From Bacteroidota bacterium (lineage in GTDB: Bacteria > Bacteroidota > Bacteroidia > Bacteroidales > UBA4417), in assembly GCA_020048595.1 (NCBI GenBank), contig JAIFMH010000136.1:1-14323 (forward strand): 14,323 bases of DNA, read 5' to 3'. Below the pieces are notes generated by a model, which saw only the letters and a program-made list of their open reading frames with translations, did not search any database and was not told the DNA's origin. The translations under genes and the position numbers were made by a program. Below, in pieces: positions 1-7,933 of the stretch. Numbering within the stretch: position 1 is the first letter of the stretch; each line of letters opens with the position of its first letter.

Positions 1-1011
1 GGCCACATCATGAATTATGGCGACGGTTTTTACGGCGGCGTTTTTATGGCGGCAATGTATTCAACCGCTTTCATTTCGGAAGATCTTGATTTCATTATTG
101 CCCAGGGCCTGAAACCAATACCTGAAAAAAGCAGGTTCCACCAGGCTATCAGCGATGTTATCAAATGGCATAAACAATATCCAACGGATTGGAAACAATG
201 CTGGTTTGAATTCGAAAAGAAACACACTTCCGAAAAGGGTTGTCCGGAAGGCGTTTTTAATGCTTTTAATATCGATGCCAGCGTAAATGCAGCTTATGTG
301 GTAATTGGTTTGCTTTACGGGGAAAAAGATTTTTACAAAACCATGGATATCTCGACTCGTTGCGGTCAGGATTCCGATTGTAATCCGGCAACAGCAGCCG
401 GAATATTAGGTGTAATGCTTGGGTATGAAAAAATTCCGGCTTACTGGAAACCGGCAATCGAAAAGGTACAGGATCTGAAATTTCCCTATTCAAATCTTAC
501 GTTAAACCAGATTTATGATCTGAGCTACAAACATGCCACCGCGCTTATCGCTCAAAATGGCGGTGAGATTAAAAACGACAACATTACAATTAAGGTTCAA
601 AAACCTGAAAGTCTGAAATTTGAACAATCCTTCGAAGGAATGTATCCTACCAAAGAATTGTTGGTCCGTAAAGATTTTCTGGACGAAAGCATCAAACTTG
701 ATTTTACAGGAAACGGCATTGTTGTACTTGGCAACGTAAAAAGCCAGTGCGGAGTTGCAAAGAGCGATTTTGTGGCATTACTTGATGTATTTATCGATGG
801 CGTAAAAACGGAACAGGTTAAAATGCCATATGACTACATTGTTCGTAAATACGATATCTACCACAAATACATGTTGAAAAACGGCGATCACAAGATTGAA
901 ATAAAATGGGTAAATCAGAATCCTGATTTCAGGATATACTTAAAATCGTATGTTGTTTATAGTGATTCGCCCAATAAAGAGTTTAATCCGGTTCAGGAAG
1001 CAAATAATTAA
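1..1011 (+). CDS. ADP-ribosylglycohydrolase-family protein, 5'-truncated by window edge
   Basis: The reading frame is open through the first base of the window: codons for Gly-His-Ile precede the Met at position 10. This is therefore the C-terminal part of a longer protein, and the Met is probably internal. The visible ~220 residues look like the C-terminal half of the ADP-ribosylglycohydrolase (ARH/DraG) all-helical fold. The key signature is CGQDSDCNPATAAGILG at 349-399, which corresponds to the family's second metal-binding motif (usually GxDxDT, followed by Ala/Gly-rich helix). Both Asp are present (codons at 370 and 376), but the usual Thr/Ser is Cys. The N-terminal metal-binding half lies outside the window. 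From about base 600 the protein continues into a beta-rich extension (about 130 residues) that the basic ARH fold does not need; it could be a small beta-sandwich accessory domain. Family members cleave ADP-ribose from proteins or small molecules, and some act on other N- or O-glycosides. It is followed by two esterases on the same strand. The fold is fairly certain; the substrate is unknown. Confidence 0.8.
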   Translation, partial: GHIMNYGDGFYGGVFMAAMYSTAFISEDLDFIIAQGLKPIPEKSRFHQAISDVIKWHKQYPTDWKQCWFEFEKKHTSEKGCPEGVFNAFNIDASVNAAYVVIGLLYGEKDFYKTMDISTRCGQDSDCNPATAAGILGVMLGYEKIPAYWKPAIEKVQDLKFPYSNLTLNQIYDLSYKHATALIAQNGGEIKNDNITIKVQKPESLKFEQSFEGMYPTKELLVRKDFLDESIKLDFTGNGIVVLGNVKSQCGVAKSDFVALLDVFIDGVKTEQVKMPYDYIVRKYDIYHKYMLKNGDHKIEIKWVNQNPDFRIYLKSYVVYSDSPNKEFNPVQEANN

Positions 1012-1065
1012 TCACGCAAAGCCAACACAGAGCTTGATGCTCTGAAAAACAAAACCGAAATCCCG

Positions 1066-1092
1066 AAGGCTGCATATTGTAACAACAGCCTT
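1066..1092 (+). other. stem-loop in the leader of the first esterase gene
   Basis: AAGGCTG (1066-1072) and CAGCCTT (1086-1092) form a perfect 7-bp stem with a 13-nt loop, ending 19 nt before the ATG at 1112. A second small stem, CAGAGC/GCTCTG (1028-1033 and 1039-1044), lies just upstream. Neither is followed by a T-run, so they are poor intrinsic terminators. They may be mRNA processing or stability elements between the ADP-ribosylglycohydrolase-like gene and the esterases. A function is not demonstrated. Confidence 0.25.
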
Positions 1093-1111
1093 TACTCCAT
1101 TGATTAAAAAA

Positions 1112-2722
1112 ATGAATATGACCTTAAAACGCTGCACTTATTTACTCTTAGGATTACTCCCGCTTTTAATGGGAGTTTCCGGGTGTGAGCGTGAATCCCT
1201 TTCACCTGTTGAGCCAACGCCTTTTGTGCGACTATTGAAAAGCCAGCATATGAAAAGCCGTATTCTGAACAGAGAAATGACATATGCCGTTTTGTTACCC
1301 AAAGACTATGACAGTTTAAATGCCGGGTATCCTGTAGTATATCTTCTTCATGGGATGGGTGATAGCGAAACCGCCTGGTACACAGGTGGAAACATTACCT
1401 ATTATGGAGATGCAAACTCAGCTATTACACTTCCAATGATTTTTGTGATGCCATCGGGTTACAATTCGTATTGGGTGAATAAATACAACGGCAGTTATCC
1501 ATACATGGATATGCTTGTTAATGAAATGGTGCCTGCTATTGATTCATTATTCCGTACTATTAAAGATCCTCAGCACAGGGCCGTTATGGGATATTCAATG
1601 GGTGGATATGGAGCCATGATTTTACCGGCTAAAAATCCAGGTGTGTTTAAAACCGGGGTTGCTTTAAGTATGTCGTACCGGACTGATCAGCAATATATGG
1701 ATGAATCGCAGGACGGTTGGAACTCGCAATGGGGTTCCGTATTTGGTGGCATTGGCGCAGCCGGAGCCGCACGGTTAACAGATTATTATAAAACTTACAG
1801 CCCTTTTCATTTCTTCAATAAACCCGGAGATCCGTCGCTGAATGGACAGAACTATTATTTCGATTGTGGCGACGACGAAGAAAACCTATCGGAACCTAAT
1901 GATGCAATTCACGAAATGCTCCGCAACCTGAATATTAAACATGAATACAGGGTAAAAAATGGGGCTCATACCTGGGATTACTGGCATAAAGCACTCCCCG
2001 AAGCATTGAAATATATAGGATATGCATTTCAGAATATTCCATACCCTGATGCTGCTGCTTTAAATGTTGATCCGGGAACCGCAGTTCCTTCTGACCGCAC
2101 TTTTGCCGAACAACTTGAGAATTCGGAAATTACCTTTAGTGTAACTGTTCCGCAAACCTATTTATCTGATACAAATCGGTATTCCGTATTGCTTGCTCTC
2201 CACGACAGGAATACAGCCACGCAGGATATAGAATCTCAAAACCTGGTTGCTTTACTTAATACCAGTATGAAAGGGAGTAAGATACCATCTCTGCTGATAG
2301 TTGAAATTCCAGTGCAAACAGAACAGCTCACAGCAGCAAAGCTTCAGCAGATAATTGCACAAGTTCAAACAAAATACCGCACTATTGCCGATAGGAAACA
2401 TACTATTTTACTGGGCAATAATCAAGGCGGATTGCAGGCTTATGAACTGATGCCTGGTTGCGCAGAACAAATTAATGCCTGCCTGCTTTTTGATGCAGAT
2501 TTACCTGTGGATGCAGCAGCAACAAATTCAGATCTGAGTTATTATCTTGATATTTGTGATGAAGGGGAAAACTACAAAGGGTATCACTCCCTCTATATGA
2601 GTTTGCGGAACAATCATTTAACTCATGAATACAGAGTCCGCCAGGGAATACCTTCGCATCAGTCATTTCTGAACGGGCTTTTTGAGTCCGCCGGGTTTAT
2701 GCGTGAACATCTTAAAAATTAA
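1112..2722 (+). CDS. tandem-domain esterase lipoprotein (PF00756-like), second domain catalytically degenerate
   Basis: I chose the ATG at 1112. A longer frame could start at TTG 1100, but from 1112 (or ATG 1118) the protein opens with a clean lipoprotein signal peptide ending in GVSGC (Cys25), so it is exported and lipid-anchored. The first domain (about residues 38-310) is an esterase-D/feruloyl-esterase-like alpha/beta hydrolase. It shows PVVYLLHGMGD, the nucleophile elbow GYSMGG (Ser162), an acidic cluster in FDCGDDEEN that should supply the catalytic Asp, and GAHTWDYW with His286. The second domain (about 335-536) aligns to the first, including a conserved HEYRV and YYxD. Its elbow reads GNNQGG, with Asn for the Ser, and its GxH is replaced by GIPSH, so it is probably non-catalytic. 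The next gene is a paralogue of the same layout 3 bp downstream, implying co-transcription. The natural ester (acetyl, feruloyl or other) is not evident. Confidence 0.88.
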   Translation: MNMTLKRCTYLLLGLLPLLMGVSGCERESLSPVEPTPFVRLLKSQHMKSRILNREMTYAVLLPKDYDSLNAGYPVVYLLHGMGDSETAWYTGGNITYYGDANSAITLPMIFVMPSGYNSYWVNKYNGSYPYMDMLVNEMVPAIDSLFRTIKDPQHRAVMGYSMGGYGAMILPAKNPGVFKTGVALSMSYRTDQQYMDESQDGWNSQWGSVFGGIGAAGAARLTDYYKTYSPFHFFNKPGDPSLNGQNYYFDCGDDEENLSEPNDAIHEMLRNLNIKHEYRVKNGAHTWDYWHKALPEALKYIGYAFQNIPYPDAAALNVDPGTAVPSDRTFAEQLENSEITFSVTVPQTYLSDTNRYSVLLALHDRNTATQDIESQNLVALLNTSMKGSKIPSLLIVEIPVQTEQLTAAKLQQIIAQVQTKYRTIADRKHTILLGNNQGGLQAYELMPGCAEQINACLLFDADLPVDAAATNSDLSYYLDICDEGENYKGYHSLYMSLRNNHLTHEYRVRQGIPSHQSFLNGLFESAGFMREHLKN

Positions 2723-2725
2723 TAA

Positions 2726-4288
2726 ATGAAGAGAATAACACTTCTGTGGTTCATTAGCCTGTTTCTGATATGCAATTCATTTGCAGCATCGGGTTTGAGG
2801 ATCATGGAAAGTATGATAATGCCCAGCCGCATATTGAAGCAGGATGTTCATTTCTCGGTTTGCCTGCCCGCAAATTATTATAACGTTAAGCAATCTTTTC
2901 CTGTAGTTTATTTATTGCACGGCCTCGGCGACAACGAATCATCGTGGCTCGAATACGGAAAGATCAGCCAATACGCTGATAAGGCAGTTAAGGATGGGGA
3001 CGCAAGTCCTATGATTTTTGTAATGCCCGAAGGTTTCCGTACGTATTATGTAAACGATTACAAAGGCTCGTTTTTATACCAGGATATGTTTGTGAAGGAG
3101 TTAGTTCCATATATCGACAGCCTTTTCCGGACTGTTGCCGACAGGCAGCACCGGGCAGTTATGGGTTATTCCATGGGCGGTTTCGGAGCTATGATACTTC
3201 ATCTGAAACACCCTGACGTATTTGGAACAGCAGTTCCTTTGAGCATTTCGGTTCGTACGGATGAACAATATATTACCGAAGATGCTTCAGGCTGGGACGA
3301 TCAATGGGGCAGGCTTTTTGGCGAGCCCGGATTTACCGGCACCGACCGTATCACAGATTATTACAGGCAGAATAGTCCATTTCACGTTTTAGCCGGAATG
3401 ACGGCTGCAGAAATTAAAAAACTAAATATTTACATTGATAATGGTGACAAAGAGCAGACCCTTTGCCGCAGCAACGAAGAATTGCATATACTGATGCGGA
3501 ACCTGAATATTCCACATGAATTTCGTGTACGTGATGGCGGGCACAGTTTTCAATACTGGTGTTCGGCCTTGCCAAATGCATTACGGTTTATAAGTGATGG
3601 ATTTAACGGGAAGCCTTATCGCGGCGATAAAATGGCTATCACAAAAACCAGTCAGCTACCTGAAAAGCAAATGCTGAAATTAACAATCAATAACAAGCAA
3701 GCCTTCTCGTTTGTACCGGCTGAATATGAAAAAACCAATCGGTTTTACCCGGTAATTTATGTTGCCGGCAACTTTTCGGATTCACATCGCAAGGCAATAG
3801 CGACAACTGTTAACAATGAAATTGAGAACAACGGTGTGAGCCCGATGCTGATCGTGTTTTTACCTTCCAATACGGTTAAAGAATTAAAATCAGCACTTCC
3901 GGAACTAGAGGAAAAGCTGAGAATACGAAAAGGATATCGCTTTCGGGCTCTGGCCGGATACCAGGATCTGGCAACGGATGTGTGTAACTTTGTAATTGAT
4001 CAGGAACAATTCAGCACGTGTATTCTTGCTGATGCTTACCTGTTAAAGGAAAGCTTTTTAAGTGAAGCCACCGATATGAAAAAGAAGACACTCGAACGAA
4101 CTTCTTTCTTTATAGCTGCTCCGGATAAAGGCAAATATTATGAGGGTAACGGGAATGCACATATGCTTTTACGGGATAACGAAATGCAACACGAATACAG
4201 GGTAAAGGAAGGTGACGGCGGATTCAGTTGGTTCCTGGCTGCATGGCCTGAGATCATCACGTATACAGCAAAGAGATTTCACAAGTAA
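2726..4288 (+). CDS. second tandem-domain secreted esterase, paralogue of the upstream gene
   Basis: The start ATG lies 3 bp after the stop of the upstream esterase, with no clear Shine-Dalgarno. The N-terminus (about 20 residues, hydrophobic, ending NSFA-AS) is an ordinary signal peptide. The only Cys there (residue 16) is not in a lipobox, so this copy is likely soluble in the periplasm or released, unlike its lipid-anchored neighbour. Domain 1 (about 23-295) keeps the esterase features: PVVYLLHGLGD, GYSMGG with Ser149, IDNGDKE with candidate Asp238/241, and GGHSFQYW with His273. Domain 2 (about 315-520) has the same layout and the conserved HEYRV. Its elbow is GYQDL (Gln413 in place of Ser) and the His position reads GDGG. 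The two proteins match closely along domain 1, for example PHEFRV versus KHEYRV and DSLFRTV versus DSLFRTI. They arose by gene duplication after an older internal domain duplication. The transporter gene starts 32 bp downstream. Confidence 0.88.
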   Translation: MKRITLLWFISLFLICNSFAASGLRIMESMIMPSRILKQDVHFSVCLPANYYNVKQSFPVVYLLHGLGDNESSWLEYGKISQYADKAVKDGDASPMIFVMPEGFRTYYVNDYKGSFLYQDMFVKELVPYIDSLFRTVADRQHRAVMGYSMGGFGAMILHLKHPDVFGTAVPLSISVRTDEQYITEDASGWDDQWGRLFGEPGFTGTDRITDYYRQNSPFHVLAGMTAAEIKKLNIYIDNGDKEQTLCRSNEELHILMRNLNIPHEFRVRDGGHSFQYWCSALPNALRFISDGFNGKPYRGDKMAITKTSQLPEKQMLKLTINNKQAFSFVPAEYEKTNRFYPVIYVAGNFSDSHRKAIATTVNNEIENNGVSPMLIVFLPSNTVKELKSALPELEEKLRIRKGYRFRALAGYQDLATDVCNFVIDQEQFSTCILADAYLLKESFLSEATDMKKKTLERTSFFIAAPDKGKYYEGNGNAHMLLRDNEMQHEYRVKEGDGGFSWFLAAWPEIITYTAKRFHK

Positions 4289-4320
4289 CGTCAAATAAAT
4301 ACTAACTAAAACTAAAAACC

Positions 4321-5337
4321 ATGTTTATTGTAAGCAGTTACACACTGGCAGTTGTTCTCACTTTTATTACCATGCTTTGCTGGGGATCGTGGGCCAACAC
4401 CCAGAAAATGGCCGCCAAGAGCTGGCGTTTCGAGCTTTTCTATTGGGATTATGTTATTGGGATTCTTCTCTTCTCATTGCTTTTTGGTTTCACCTTAGGA
4501 AGTAGTGGAAGTGTTGGGATGAGCTTTGTTGAAAGCATCAAACAAGCAAGTACTTCGAGTATACTCAATCCGATCTTAGGAGGTATCATCTTTAACTTAT
4601 CGAATATTCTGCTGGTAGCTGCCATTTCCGTTGCCGGTATGGCTATTGCCTTTCCTGTTGGAGTTGGCATTGCAATGGTGTTAGGAGTACTTATTAATTA
4701 TATTGCCACACCAAAAGGCGACCCAATGCTTTTATTTATTGGCGTAGGTATAGTTGTAGTAGCAATAATACTTGATGCGCTGGCGTATAAAAAACATGCT
4801 ATCAGCGAAAAGAAAGCATCAACAAAAGGAATTCTGCTTTCGGTATCAGCAGGTTTTCTGATGGCCTGGTTCTTCCGTTTCGTTGCAAGCGCCATTGCAA
4901 CAGATCCTGAAGCTACTGCTGCCGGATTATCCGAAGCCGGGAAACTGACTCCTTATGCAGCATTTTTCTTCTTTGTAATCGGGATTGTAATAAGTAATTT
5001 CCTTTTCAATACCTACCTGATGAAAAAACCAATTGAAGGCGCGCCGGTTAATTTCAAGCAATATTTTGATGGTAATTTCCGTAGTCATTTATCCGGAATT
5101 ATTGGTGGTATGATCTGGGCTCTGGGAACTTCGCTAAGCTTACTGGCAGCAAATAAAGCCGGATATGCAATTTCGTTCGGACTCGGACAAGGTGCCACTA
5201 TGATAGGTGCTTTCTGGGGCGTATTTATCTGGAAAGAATTTAAAGGCGCGAATAAATCGGTAAATACTTTACTCGGATTTATGTTTCTGCTCTTTACTGC
5301 TGGTTTGGCCATGATCATTATAGCCGGTAACAATTAA
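4321..5337 (+). CDS. ureide-permease-like transporter of the drug/metabolite transporter superfamily
   Basis: This 338-residue protein is almost entirely hydrophobic, with about ten membrane helices and a loop near residues 158-168 (KKHAISEKKAS), as in the DMT superfamily. The opening CWGSWANTQKMAAKSWRFE and the C-terminal half resemble plant ureide permeases: KLTPYAAFFFF, then NFKQYFDGNFRSHLSGIIGG, AANKAGYAIS and GAFWGVFIWKEF. I recall equivalent blocks in Arabidopsis UPS1 (KLNVYTAFFYF, QAAGYAAADA, STFWGILLFGEY). Ureide permeases carry allantoin, uracil and related oxo-nitrogen ring compounds. Bacterial relatives are often annotated vaguely as sugar or multidrug transporters (GRP/RhaT-like). 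It sits 32 bp after the esterases and 50 bp before a lipoprotein gene, so it probably imports a product released by the secreted enzymes. Superfamily membership is fairly sure; substrate is inference. Confidence 0.75.
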   Translation: MFIVSSYTLAVVLTFITMLCWGSWANTQKMAAKSWRFELFYWDYVIGILLFSLLFGFTLGSSGSVGMSFVESIKQASTSSILNPILGGIIFNLSNILLVAAISVAGMAIAFPVGVGIAMVLGVLINYIATPKGDPMLLFIGVGIVVVAIILDALAYKKHAISEKKASTKGILLSVSAGFLMAWFFRFVASAIATDPEATAAGLSEAGKLTPYAAFFFFVIGIVISNFLFNTYLMKKPIEGAPVNFKQYFDGNFRSHLSGIIGGMIWALGTSLSLLAANKAGYAISFGLGQGATMIGAFWGVFIWKEFKGANKSVNTLLGFMFLLFTAGLAMIIIAGNN

Positions 5338-5387
5338 TTCTCTTAACCCAACCTAAATATAATTCTAATCCTTAAATCTAAAACAAA

Positions 5388-6164
5388 ATGAAAAAACAAA
5401 TCTTTTATTCAGCAATGGCAATGGTTGCACTTGTTGCTCTTTCATTCTCCTCATGCAAGGATGATGATAATGGCGACGATCCTATTGTAGTTACAGCTTC
5501 TCCTATTAAAACTATCGGAGTTGTTTATCCCGATGGTATTGAAAAGTATGAATTCACATACCATGCCACCACCAAACAGGTAACAAAAATCGACGACTAC
5601 TGGAATGATGTTCTTGACAAAACAATCACTTATGATTATTCAGTTGCCGGAAAACTTACCATCACAAAAGGAACTTCAGCCACTACTTACGATATCAATG
5701 CCCAGGGCATGATTACCAAAGAAGACTGGGGCGGTGGCGAATATGTTACTTACCAGTACAATACTGATGGGTACCTCACAAAAGTAATCGAACATTGGGG
5801 TGATGCCGATCATCTGAAAATGGAAGCTGTTATCACAAACGGCAATATCATGAAACATACTACTTACGAAGATGATGGTGTAACCGTTAAGAAAATTAAA
5901 GAGTTCATTTATACCGTAGGTGATAATATTAATGATATTCATCAGGCTAATATGGTTGATAGCAATACACTTCCTGTAGGTAACCTGTTCGGGAAACCAA
6001 GTAAGAAACTGGTTGATTACCTCGAATACTGGAACCCACAAAATACAGATCCTAAGAAAAGAACAACCATGTCTTACGAATTTGATACAAAAAACAGGCC
6101 ATCGAAAATTACACGTACCGGCGCTGATTTCGTAGAAGTTTATACTTACACATATTACGAATAA
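5388..6164 (+). CDS. probable surface-exposed lipoprotein with YD-like beta repeats
   Basis: The protein has 258 residues. Its N-terminus MKKQIFYSAMAMVALVALSF ends in SSC followed directly by KDDDNGDD. This is a lipoprotein signal peptide with a Lys/Asp-rich stretch after Cys23, the pattern of Bacteroidota surface lipoprotein export signals. The rest is beta-rich with repeated aromatic and Y-x-Y/Y-D patterns: YEFTYHATTKQVTKI, ITYDYSVAGKLTITK, YQYNTDGYLTKV, MSYEFDTKNRPSKITR, VYTYTYYE. These resemble degenerate YD/RHS-type hairpin repeats seen in DUF4595-like Bacteroidota lipoproteins. There is no sign of a catalytic site, so a binding or structural role at the cell surface is likelier than an enzymatic one. 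It is the last gene before a terminator and follows the transporter by 50 bp, so it probably belongs to the same transcript. The ligand is unknown. Confidence 0.75.
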   Translation: MKKQIFYSAMAMVALVALSFSSCKDDDNGDDPIVVTASPIKTIGVVYPDGIEKYEFTYHATTKQVTKIDDYWNDVLDKTITYDYSVAGKLTITKGTSATTYDINAQGMITKEDWGGGEYVTYQYNTDGYLTKVIEHWGDADHLKMEAVITNGNIMKHTTYEDDGVTVKKIKEFIYTVGDNINDIHQANMVDSNTLPVGNLFGKPSKKLVDYLEYWNPQNTDPKKRTTMSYEFDTKNRPSKITRTGADFVEVYTYTYYE

Positions 6165-6182
6165 AGTTATTTGAGATTCAGG

Positions 6183-6225
6183 TTTGTAGTTCTGCTTCCT
6201 CTCTGGTAGGGCAAGCAACTACAAA
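6183..6225 (+). other. long stem-loop in the 3' UTR of the lipoprotein gene
   Basis: TTTGTAGTT (6183-6191) pairs perfectly with AACTACAAA (6217-6225). After a 2-nt bulge, GCTT (6194-6197) pairs with AAGC (6213-6216), and CCT/AGG can extend it to a 7-nt apical loop. It starts 18 nt after the stop codon and lacks a proper T-run. It looks more like an mRNA 3' stabiliser or processing site, or the body of a 3'-UTR-derived RNA, than a terminator. A true terminator follows. Confidence 0.45.
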
Positions 6226-6258
6226 TTTGGGTTATTGATAATTGATAGTGGATTGAAG

Positions 6259-6301
6259 AAGAGGTTAACCGGTTATTCCAAATCGGTTGCCTCTTTCTTT
6301 T
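6259..6301 (+). terminator. intrinsic terminator of the first operon
   Basis: AAGAGG (6259-6264) pairs with CCTCTT (6290-6295), and AACCG (6267-6271) with CGGTT (6284-6288), across a small 2:1 internal loop. The apical loop is 12 nt. The stem is followed by TCTTTT and, a little further on, another TTTTTT run. It lies about 95 nt after the lipoprotein stop and about 110 nt before the next start, so it separates the esterase/transporter unit from the symporter gene. Confidence 0.65.
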
Positions 6302-6409
6302 AACTTTTTTGCAGGAAAAGATAAACTTTCTGTAGCAAAGAATTAACTTCGACTGATTGAATTAATACTAAATATGGAAATTATCTGACATCTGAAATAA
6401 TTCCCACCC

Positions 6410-7894
6410 ATGAAGAACATCAAATATAACGGGCTGATAGGAGGAATCGTTTTTCTGATCATTGTGCTTATGCTACCCGTACCAGCCGGAATGTCAGTTA
6501 GTGCGCGTAACGCCGGTGCAGTGGCATTGCTGATGGCAATATGGTGGATAACGGAAGCCATTCCTGTTTTTGCTACTGCATTTCTACCGATGGTACTTTT
6601 CCCTTTGTTGAAAATATTGCCTGCAGGAGAAACAGCCATTAATTATGGGCACGACCTTGTTTTAATGATGATCTCCGGATTTTTCATCGCAAAAGCCATA
6701 GAAACACAGAACCTGCACAAACGTATTGCGCTCATGCTTATCAGGGCTTTAGGTACAAGCCGCTCCAGAATTCTGATGAGCATAATGATAGCAACTGCAT
6801 TCCTCTCGATGTGGATAGCAAATGTTACTGCTGCACTGATGATGCTGCCAATTGGTCTGGCTATTATAACAAAAGAAGAAACACTGGGTAGTGCCAATCC
6901 TAAGTTCGGTACAGCAGTTATGCTTGGAATTGCCTATGCTGCGAGTATTGGAGGTGTGTCAACACTTATCGGATCGCCAACTAACCTGATTTATGTTGGT
7001 ATTATGGCAAAACTATTTCCTGCCGCACCGCCTATAAGCTTTTTTGAATGGTTAAAGATAGGTATACCTGTATTGCTTATTTTTCTGCCATTAATATGGT
7101 ACTATCTTGTTTATAGTTTTAAAATAAAAGGCAGTATTCCTGGTAACCGGGAATTAATTGAGGAAGAACTTAAAACCATGGGCAAAATGTCGGTAGGCGA
7201 AAAGAGAGTGATGTATATTTTCCTTTTTACTGTATTTGGTTGGGTTTTCCGCGAAGGTTTTACATTTGACCAGGTAGTAATTCCGGGGTGGAGTACAGTG
7301 TTAGGTGTGGGTGAATACGTTCAGGATAGTACGGTAGGTATGTTCTCGGCACTTCTTCTTTTTATGCTTCCTTCGGGTGATAAAAAACGCTTGCTAGACT
7401 GGAAAGCTGCAGGCTCAATTCCATGGGGAGTTGGAGTGATCGTTGGCGGCGGATACGCATTGGCAACAAGTTTTAAAACAACAGGACTCGCCGACTGGCT
7501 TGGCAGTCAGCTTGCTTTTGTGAGTAGCTATCCAACCCTGATTGTACTCATCATTGTTGTAGGAGCTGTATTGCTTTTTACCGAAATGAATTCAAATACA
7601 GCCACCGCCAATATTTTTCTGCCCATACTTGCCAGCATGGCTGTTGCCAGCAGTATTAATCCAATGTTACTGATGATCCCGGCAACTTTCGCCTGTTCTT
7701 TTGTGTTTATTATGCCTGCAGGAACCGGTCCGAATACAGTCATATTTGCCAGCAACAGGCTTACCGTTCCCGATATGGCTAAAGCTGGTATCTGGCTGAA
7801 ACTTCTCAGTATGATATTGTTACCGCTGGTTTTGTATGTTCTGATAATTTATGTATTTGGCATTGATCTGGCTTTGCCGGTATGGGCAAAGTAA
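6410..7894 (+). CDS. DASS/SLC13-family sodium-coupled dicarboxylate (or other anion) symporter
   Basis: The protein has 494 residues, with many membrane helices and the hallmarks of the divalent anion:Na+ symporter family (VcINDY, SdcS, human SLC13). These are WWITEAIPVFATAFLP near residues 45-60, the hairpin motif GSPTN at 188-192, TEMNSNTATANIFLP around 391-405 containing the second SNT motif (395-397), and a C-terminal PAGTGPNTVIFASNR. Such proteins import succinate, malate, fumarate, citrate or sulfate with sodium. The first SNT motif, which usually reads SNT, is ANV here (137-139, in MWIANVTAALMMLP). The Asn is kept, but a sodium-site Ser and a substrate-contacting Thr are changed. The gene stands alone between a terminator and a 310-bp intergenic region, with no Shine-Dalgarno of note. 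The family is certain; the anion specificity is not. Confidence 0.9.
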   Translation: MKNIKYNGLIGGIVFLIIVLMLPVPAGMSVSARNAGAVALLMAIWWITEAIPVFATAFLPMVLFPLLKILPAGETAINYGHDLVLMMISGFFIAKAIETQNLHKRIALMLIRALGTSRSRILMSIMIATAFLSMWIANVTAALMMLPIGLAIITKEETLGSANPKFGTAVMLGIAYAASIGGVSTLIGSPTNLIYVGIMAKLFPAAPPISFFEWLKIGIPVLLIFLPLIWYYLVYSFKIKGSIPGNRELIEEELKTMGKMSVGEKRVMYIFLFTVFGWVFREGFTFDQVVIPGWSTVLGVGEYVQDSTVGMFSALLLFMLPSGDKKRLLDWKAAGSIPWGVGVIVGGGYALATSFKTTGLADWLGSQLAFVSSYPTLIVLIIVVGAVLLFTEMNSNTATANIFLPILASMAVASSINPMLLMIPATFACSFVFIMPAGTGPNTVIFASNRLTVPDMAKAGIWLKLLSMILLPLVLYVLIIYVFGIDLALPVWAK

Positions 7895-7933
7895 GATTGT
7901 TAAGTATTATATAGAATAATTTTTTCCTCCGGA

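Noticed and set aside
1100..1111. TTG start for the first tandem esterase
   Set aside because: The ATG at 1112 gives a proper lipoprotein signal peptide, and the added MIKK contributes nothing decisive.
5676..6218. 180-codon open frame on the minus strand, opposite the lipoprotein gene
   Set aside because: It is antisense to a convincing lipoprotein with signal peptide. The translation has no recognisable domain and irregular Cys-rich composition, so it is a shadow frame.
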